From NCBI GenBank assembly GCA_030762175.1, contig CM060840.1, forward strand, positions 44,172,001-44,236,000: DNA of 64,000 nt, given 5' to 3'. Source of the stretch: Metallyticus violacea (lineage: Eukaryota; Arthropoda; Insecta; Mantodea; Metallyticidae). The position numbers and the translations under genes were made by a program. The notes below the pieces were generated by a model that was not told the DNA's origin, ran no database searches, and was given only the letters and a program-made list of their open reading frames with translations. Below, in pieces: positions 57,836-64,000 of the stretch (its first letter is position 1; every line of letters begins with the position of its first letter).

Positions 57836-59066
57836 AAAAAATAACAAAAACTGTAAATACAAACTCCAATTTCCTGCAGATGTTTTTTTTTTTTTAATCC
57901 ATAAACCATATGTATAGGAAATTAAACACTGAAATGATTTGGGGGAGCACATCAGCAACTTTCTAGAGGAGTGCTCTTGTTGGAAAGGTGTTAGCATTTA
58001 AGGTACCTGCATTGTAGTTAATTTTTTCATCTTTAATTCTTTAATAATAAACTTAAAAGAAGTTAAGAACAGTAAAATTTGTTAAATATACAAATAAGTC
58101 TGTATTAGGTGACACTAAACTTCACTAACTGAAATAAGTAACGAAACAGGAAGTCCATTGATGGGATGTCAAAGTTCATAACGTGATGTTTATTTTTTAA
58201 AATCTAAATCTTCTCCCATATTGTCAATTGCTTGGGATTGTTCGTAGCTTTCAATAGTTTGGCTTCTTTGGCAATGTCATGATCATAAGTTCAAAAATGG
58301 TTTGCAGCTGTTGATTTATCCACCTGTTCATATCTTACATTCCTGAAGTGTTCTTTGGTCCTTGTCTCCAAATTTCTTATCGTTTTGCCTACATATGTCT
58401 GGTCACAATCCAAACAATCTATCTGATACACTCCCTACTTTTTTGCTGGGTGGAATAACATCTTTTATGGTGTTGTTTAGAAGATTTCCGATGCTAAATT
58501 TATTTTGTGCTGCCAACACAATATCATATTTTTATAAAAATCTTCACGAATGCCCTGTTTGTCCATGGATGATATGTGAATTTTTTAAAAACCAAGTCCC
58601 TCTTTATCGTGGAGAGATTGGTGATTTTTTTAATTTTTTGTCTTTTGAAATGTCTAATCTTCTTATCAACTAATGAACTGCTGAATTCATATACAGATAA
58701 TTGTATAAAGAATAACAGTTTCAACCCTAAACCACACCAACACACTATTATAAAGAGCATTACTCATAGATTGCTAAACATTCCACTCAACAAAGAAGAA
58801 TATACAGCGGAATATTGTTACATGATTGCTCTCAATGGATTCAGCAGTTCATTAGTTGATAAGAAGATCAGACATTTCAAAGTCAAAAAGATATTAAAAA
58901 CATCACCACTCTCTCCACAACAAAGAAGGACTTGGTTTTTAAAAACTTCACATATCATCCATGGGTAATCAGGGCATTCATGAAGATTTTTAAAAAATGT
59001 GATATTATGTTGGCAGCACAAATTACATTCAGCATCAGAAATCTTCTGAACAACACCATAAAAGAT

Positions 59067-60756
59067 CTCTTCTGAGTGGGATGTTTAAAACACTCTTTAT
59101 GGTTTCACTTAAATGAGATTTACTCAGAACATATGTTTCGTGAAACTATTGTCCACATCATCAGCTGTTAAATGACTGCTGAATCATTCATACAAAGGAG
59201 CTGGGTAGGTAGGTATTGGGTTGACTCTGGTGGTCTAGTGATAAACTTAAATAAAGTGCTGTCTGCTTCCAGGATGTCAAAATTCAGAAGGTTATGCTCA
59301 TGTTTTTGTTTCGGGAGTGATCCCTCCCATCTTCAGCCTGTAGACAAACTGTTGCTAGAAGTGGCGGTTGGGTCTCTTGATGTTCTTGTGGCGGCATCTG
59401 TTGGTTCTATTAGGAACTTGCTGAGTTTGTCCATTGGAGGGAAATCGAACTCAGCAGTTCCTAATAGAACCAACAGATGCTGCCACAAGATCAAGAGACT
59501 CAACCGTCACTTATAACAACAGTTTGTCTACAGGCTGAAGATGGTAGGGATCACTCCCAAAATATATGTATTATTTTTATGTAAGCGAATGGAGTTAGTG
59601 TGAACAAATTTTAGTACATTGGTTATATATACCACTCCATTGTCAACAGCTTCGTAAGTACATTTAATTGAGATTTTAATAACTTGATGCCTTTTTCTAT
59701 TTCATGGTTTACATTCCAAAAATGTGCTGCCACACAGCTGATTTATCTATATGTTTGTAACAGATGTTTCTCCAATGTTCCTTCAACCTAATGCCTATAT
59801 TTCTCTTTGTCTTCCCTACATAGATTTTCTCACAATCCTTACAATTAATCTGGTATATACCAGATTATTTTCTCTTTGGGCCTGGAATCTGTTTTGTTTA
59901 ATTTCAATAAATGTTTAATACTGTATTGGTTTTGAGGTGCTAAGATGATGTTGTACGGCTTGAAATTTTTTTTAAATTTCTTATTGGCTGATGGGTGGTA
60001 AGTGAACTTTTTAAATGTCTTTTCCTCTGTTAAATCACTCAAAGTTGCTATTTGTTTAATTCTTTTTTTTTTCTGGAATCATTTTTTTTTTATCTCTTTG
60101 TTGAACCCATTGGATTTAGCTGCTTCTATTATGTGTTGATAGTCATTCTTGTATTCTTCTTTGCTTAGTGATATATTTATTCGTCTATATATCATGCTGT
60201 TGAATGCTGCTTCCTTATGTGATCTTGGATTGAAACCATAAGCTTTGATATAGTTGTCTGTATGCGTGTCCTTTCTATGTAGGGAAGACAAAGAGAAATA
60301 TAGGCATTAGGTTGAAGGAACATTGGAGAAACATCGTTACAAACAAATAGATAAATCCGCTGTGGCAGCACATTTTTTGGAATGTAAACCATGAAATAGA
60401 AAAAGGCATCAAGTTATTAAAAACTGTTCAACAACCAAAAGAACTAAACATATGGGAAAAGACTTATATAAAAAAACATGAACATAACCTTATAAATTTT
60501 GACATCCTGGAAGCAGACAGCCCTTTATTTAAGTTTATCACTATACCACCAGAGTCAACCTTATACCTACCCAGTTCCTATGAATGATCCAACAGTCGTT
60601 TAACAGCTGATGATGTGAACAATAGTTCCACGAAACATATGTCCTGAATAAATCTCATTTAAGTGAAACCATAAAAAGTGTTTTAAACATCTGACTCAGA
60701 AAAGATTATTAATGGATGTTTCACTGTGTTCGATTCCAAATTGAATTAATATTATA
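59067..60756. mobile_element. Penelope-like element C inserted into PLE-B, 12-bp TSD
   Basis: Flanked by ACCATAAAAGAT at 59055-59066 and 60757-60768. The ends are inverted repeats with GTTTAAAACACT...TATGGTTTCACTTAAATGAG (left) and its complement at 60620-60690. The left part is - strand (GIY-YIG and linker coding 59680-60290, with IYVGKTKRNIGIRLKEHWRN), the right part + strand (60270-60600), so the insert is itself head to head. The left arm also contains the hairpin at 59325-59550. Confidence 0.85.
59325..59550. repeat. Hairpin, ~105-bp arms, inside PLE-C left arm
   Basis: CTTCAGCCTGTAGACAAACT at 59331 is mirrored by AGTTTGTCTACAGGCTGAAG at about 59521-59540. The arms stay complementary inward to TTAGGAACT/AGTTCCTAA around 59410 and 59460, with a spacer of about 45 bases. 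Outer flanks (GGGAGTGATCCCTCCC and GGGATCACTCCC) extend the symmetry. It replaces roughly 50 bases of PLE-C coding sequence relative to the right arm. Confidence 0.87.
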
Positions 60757-61240
60757 ACCATAAAAGATGTTATTCCACCCAGCAAAAAAGTAGTAGTGTA
60801 TCAGATAGATTGTTTGGATTGTGACCAGACATATGTAGGCAAAACGATAAGAAATTTGGAGACAAGGACCAAAGAACACTTCAGGAATGTAAGATATGAA
60901 CAGGTGGATAAATCAGCAGTTGCAAACCATTTTTGAACTTATAATCATGACATTACCAAAGAAGCCAAACTGTTGAAAGCTACAAACAATCCCAAGGAAT
61001 TGACAATATAGAAGAAGATTTATATTTTATAAAATAAACATCGTGTTATGAACTTTGACATTCCACCAATGGGCTTCCTGTTCCATTACTTATTGGAACC
61101 ATCAGAGGTCACTTCATCACCTGCCAGTGTTAGTCGGTCCCTAGCTGATGATGAGAGCAAACACTCTTGAAGCATATTGTGTTGAATTAATCAGTTAGTG
61201 AAGTTTAGTGTCAACTAATACCGACTTATTTGTATATTTA

Positions 61241-61839
61241 ATTCTCTAGTTAAAATATATACATACTATGGTGTAAGGTGCTAGTATTCTCTTCTAAATC
61301 TCTGATAGTCACTCCATCTTGTAACACTAAATCATGCACATAATTTCTTTTTCTTTTCTTCTGTTTGATACTTTACAAAGACTACATTATGCTCATCTTT
61401 CACACGTTGTTCTATCTCAATTAAATTTATGACACCATCTTTTTACTATATCGCATGCCAGAGGAAATCTCCCAAAGCTGCTAAAACATCTTGATGTATT
61501 TCAGAAGACATTCTCTTCATTTGCTAATGTTTAATTACAATTTTTTTTGCTTAATTTGCTTCATTTTCATAGTGAGTCAGCAGTTATTTTATTGTTCAAC
61601 AGTAGCTATGGAGTAATGCAATGATGTATGAACTTTAAATTGTGAACACAGCATTTTTACATTTCAAGCATTCTTATATTATGAAATAAAAATGTTAAAC
61701 TAGAAATAAATCATTATGAAGCATCATGGCAGGCAACATATATCCTAAAGAAATTACTCTATTGCATCTACAATTATATTATACGCTAAAAATTGTGTGT
61801 TGAAGAGAAAGATATATTCAAAATTGTGATAAGGCAGGA
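61241..61839. other. AT-rich spacer
   Basis: No recognised coding, RNA or repeat feature between PLE-B and the LINE 3' end. Confidence 0.5.
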
Positions 61840-62640
61840 AGGAAAGCAATGGCATGGTTTAGAACAGGAGTAAAATATTTAAGTGGATTAAAAAATGGAT
61901 ACACTAAGGGGATATGTCCTATGTGTGAAGAACCAGATAGTACTTGGCATTGTATACTGAAATGAAAGCAAACCAAGTGTGGGAGGAACAGTTCCTATTA
62001 CAAAAGTGGGAAAATTTACCAAATGAAATAAGAGGTAGAAGAATTTTAAATTTAAAATCAGATGAAAACATTAAGGAACTGGTAAAATACATAGGCTAAG
62101 TAAGACAAAAATGGTTATGGGTGTAAAATATTTAGGTAAGATGCTTGAGAAATGGTATAGAATTATCAGATAGTGAAATGAGGATGAAATGAGCAGGGCA
62201 GGGAATGGGAGTAGTTATCTAGTATTAAACATGATCCTTAACCAGGGTGTTAGTGTGTATAAGGTCCTAAGGAATAAGCAACTCTCAAGGATAGAAATTT
62301 GGCCAAATGAGTTTAATTAAAAAAGAAGGAAGGTTTAGTATTGTAGGAAATATAACTTAATATTGTATTGAATGTATAAATTATTTTTAATGTTGTGTTT
62401 TGTTTTTGGTTGGATCCGAGATTCGTTCCCTGGATATTCCAGTAGGTAGTTGCTGATGAACTGGGGACTGGGGGGGGCTGAGCCAATCAAATTGGAATAA
62501 ATTTTGATTGGAGTTAGTGCCTTCTGGAATTGCTGAAGGCACTGTTCCTAATTGTTATGTTTAAAATTAATGTTTTTTTATTTGTGTTTATTTTGTTAAA
62601 AAAAATTGTATGTTGATGCATGAGAAATAAATACCACTAC
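61840..62640 (+). mobile_element. Non-LTR retrotransposon (LINE) 3' end
   Basis: At 61848-61962 the + strand reads AWFRTGVKYLSGLKNGYTKG followed by ICPMCEEPDSTWHCILK, a CxxC...H zinc-binding motif found at the C-terminus of many LINE ORF2 proteins, ending at a stop. The 3' UTR holds the block shared with 57570-57630 and ends in an ATAAATACCACTACC repeat tail at about 62625-62650. Only the end of the element is present. Confidence 0.72.
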
Positions 62641-62935
62641 CACTACTACTCTATTGCAGTTTCAGAAAAAATGAGCAATAGGTACACCTGCTTGATTCAA
62701 TGTCATATTCCTACAACAGTAATCAAAGAATATATTATAATTGAGTTTTTTTACTTTTAAACTGGTACTGGTCCAAATATTGAAAATCTGAGTTTTTGAC
62801 TCCTTACAATTGGGGTCAAAATACACATTATTGAAAAAAGTGCACATCTATCAGTTATAAAAGTAAAAGATGTTGGCATTAAGTGACAAAATATTTCAGT
62901 AGTTTATTTATTAACAGAAACAGAATATGTTTCAG

Positions 62936-63235
62936 TATTGGCAGTCTGGTAACCATACTTGCCTCATAGACCCAATGCCATGGGTTCAAATCTGGCTAGG
63001 GTCAATGGATTTTAGGGCATAAAATTCCTAAGTATGGCTTCCTTCGGAAGGGAAATAAAGTCATAGTCCTGTGTTGTAAATTTACAGCATTTAAAAGAAC
63101 CTAAGGCCTGAAAGAAAGAAAAGAAAAGGCCTGTGAGCAAAATTTATTGGCCATTTTGGACCCAGAATTGAATAGGACTATAATGATTTAAGATGTTAAA
63201 TAGCATCATTAAGTAAAATAAACCTAACTAATAAT
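62936..63235 (+). mobile_element. tRNA-derived SINE, family 1, + strand
   Basis: The head is degraded (GTCTGGTAACCATACTTGCC, then a box B ATGGGTTCAAATCTGG) and the body follows the family order GGGCATAAAATTCCTAAGTA, AAATTTACAGCAT, AAGGCCTGTGAGC, GATGTTAAATAGCATCATTA. It is diverged from 24652 mainly by transitions at CpG-rich positions. Confidence 0.87.
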
Positions 63236-64000
63236 GAATGACATGATATGGAGGCCTCTGGTGAATTCACTAAATACAATACAAGTCATTCAGTGGTAGG
63301 ATACCAAAATTCATAATACTATTTTTATTTTTACCACCACTCTCCCCATGGCGAAAGGAGGCAAAGTTTAAAAATTTGCATTTGACGATGGCATCAATAG
63401 CTTCCAGAACATGTTCTGTAAATAAAGAAAATAATGAAGCATTGTATTACTTAGTGCTGACATCCTTCATTATTATAATTGTTCCACTTCAATATGATAA
63501 TTCTAATTAAGTTTCTAATATCTATCCATGTTTCCTTACCTTTGAATATCACTGTAAGAACATTTCTTTTTAAAGCTAGAATTTTTCTTTCTCCTGAAAA
63601 CTCATTTCAGTGAACTACTGCCTTTTTACAAATAATCAATGTAATTTTAAATGACAGACACTAAATTAATAGCTAAAGAGAAACATAGTTGCTTCAGATT
63701 TGCATATTATCTCTTTTTATGTCATCAATTACAATAATGTAAATGTAAAATTAATAGCTTTGGTGTTACATAATTGTAATACAAAAACTGAAAAATAACA
63801 AATATCAGAAAATCATTTATATTACTGGGAATATGGTATGTACAGTGCAACAAGGAATGCAGCCATCAATTCAACAATACACAACAATCCTATCTGAAAA
63901 TATGAGACAGACATTTAACAATGATAAACAGGTTTAAATACTCCAGCATCTGCACTCTGCCACTCATACAAAAACTGAACTCCAAATATATTCCACTCAT
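63236..64000. other. AT-rich window end
   Basis: Nothing recognised after the last SINE copy. Confidence 0.5.

Larger units (their letters stand above)
58080..61240. mobile_element. Penelope-like element B, inverted pair interrupted by PLE-C
   Basis: The left arm (- strand, 58080-58690) and the right arm (+ strand, 58690-59066 then 60757-61240) are inverted copies. The right arm reads TDNCIKNNSFNPKPHQHTII, NIPLNKEEYTAEYCYMIAL, SSSLVDKKIRHFKVKK, a linker, and then past the insertion VVYQIDCLDCDQTYVGKTIR, TKEHFRNVRYEQVDKSAVAN (GIY-YIG). Both arms end in the same sequence around ATACAAATAAGTC...TTAGT. Both carry stops. The arms are separated only by the 59067-60756 insertion. Confidence 0.86.

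Overview
The window is animal nuclear DNA, almost certainly from an insect. It is AT-rich, it holds one gene of ten short coding exons separated by introns of 0.1 to 14 kb, and it is full of decayed transposons. The mix of tRNA-derived SINEs, Tc1/mariner elements, Jockey-like LINEs and many Penelope-like elements (PLEs) suggests a large-genome polyneopteran such as a cockroach or termite. That assignment is an inference and nothing here proves it.

The one confident host gene lies on the + strand between about 642 and 40459. It encodes an SLC22-family (organic cation/anion/carnitine type) 12-TM transporter of the major facilitator superfamily. Ten coding exons can be chained with matching splice phases: 642-784, 3449-3683, 7155-7261, 10475-10629, 12371-12539, 14525-14675, 21318-21417, 35348-35562, 39988-40169 and 40280-40459. 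They contain the family hallmarks: the N-terminal FGKFQ-type start, a Cys-rich first extracellular loop, PESVRWLL after TM6, DRFGRK after TM8 and TAEIFPTELR near TM10-11. Exon 7 appears to lack one base, which puts a TGA in frame. With that base the protein would be 545 aa and all phases would agree. The allele is therefore either broken or carries a sequence error.

The introns (785-39987) hold DNA transposon remnants: a DDE_3-type element with TIRs at 1975-2506, a Tc1-like element at 3810-5310, a DDE_3 element with long TIRs at 19.9-20.7 kb, a mariner at 29.0-30.2 kb, and two oppositely oriented DDE_3 elements at 31.9-34.5 kb. They also hold a Jockey-like LINE fragment (8.5-9.9 kb), at least three kinds of tRNA-derived SINE, trinucleotide microsatellites and a diverged ~140-bp tandem array (17.6-18.6 kb).

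Downstream of the gene (40.5-64 kb) I see no intact gene. A cluster of PLE fragments with RT and GIY-YIG homology fills much of 44.6-61.2 kb. One pair is head to head and forms a 2.8-kb palindrome. One PLE sits inside another with a 12-bp target duplication, and one 5'-truncated copy is flanked by a 13-bp duplication. A second Tc1-like element (53.1-54.3 kb), two related LINE 3' ends, more SINEs, a hairpin repeat and a possible gustatory-receptor-like exon fragment on the - strand (50.2-50.5 kb) complete the region. I found no CRISPR array, operon, rRNA gene or genuine tRNA gene, and no clear new biological system. The most notable items are the exon 7 frameshift, the PLE architecture and the intronic tandem array.
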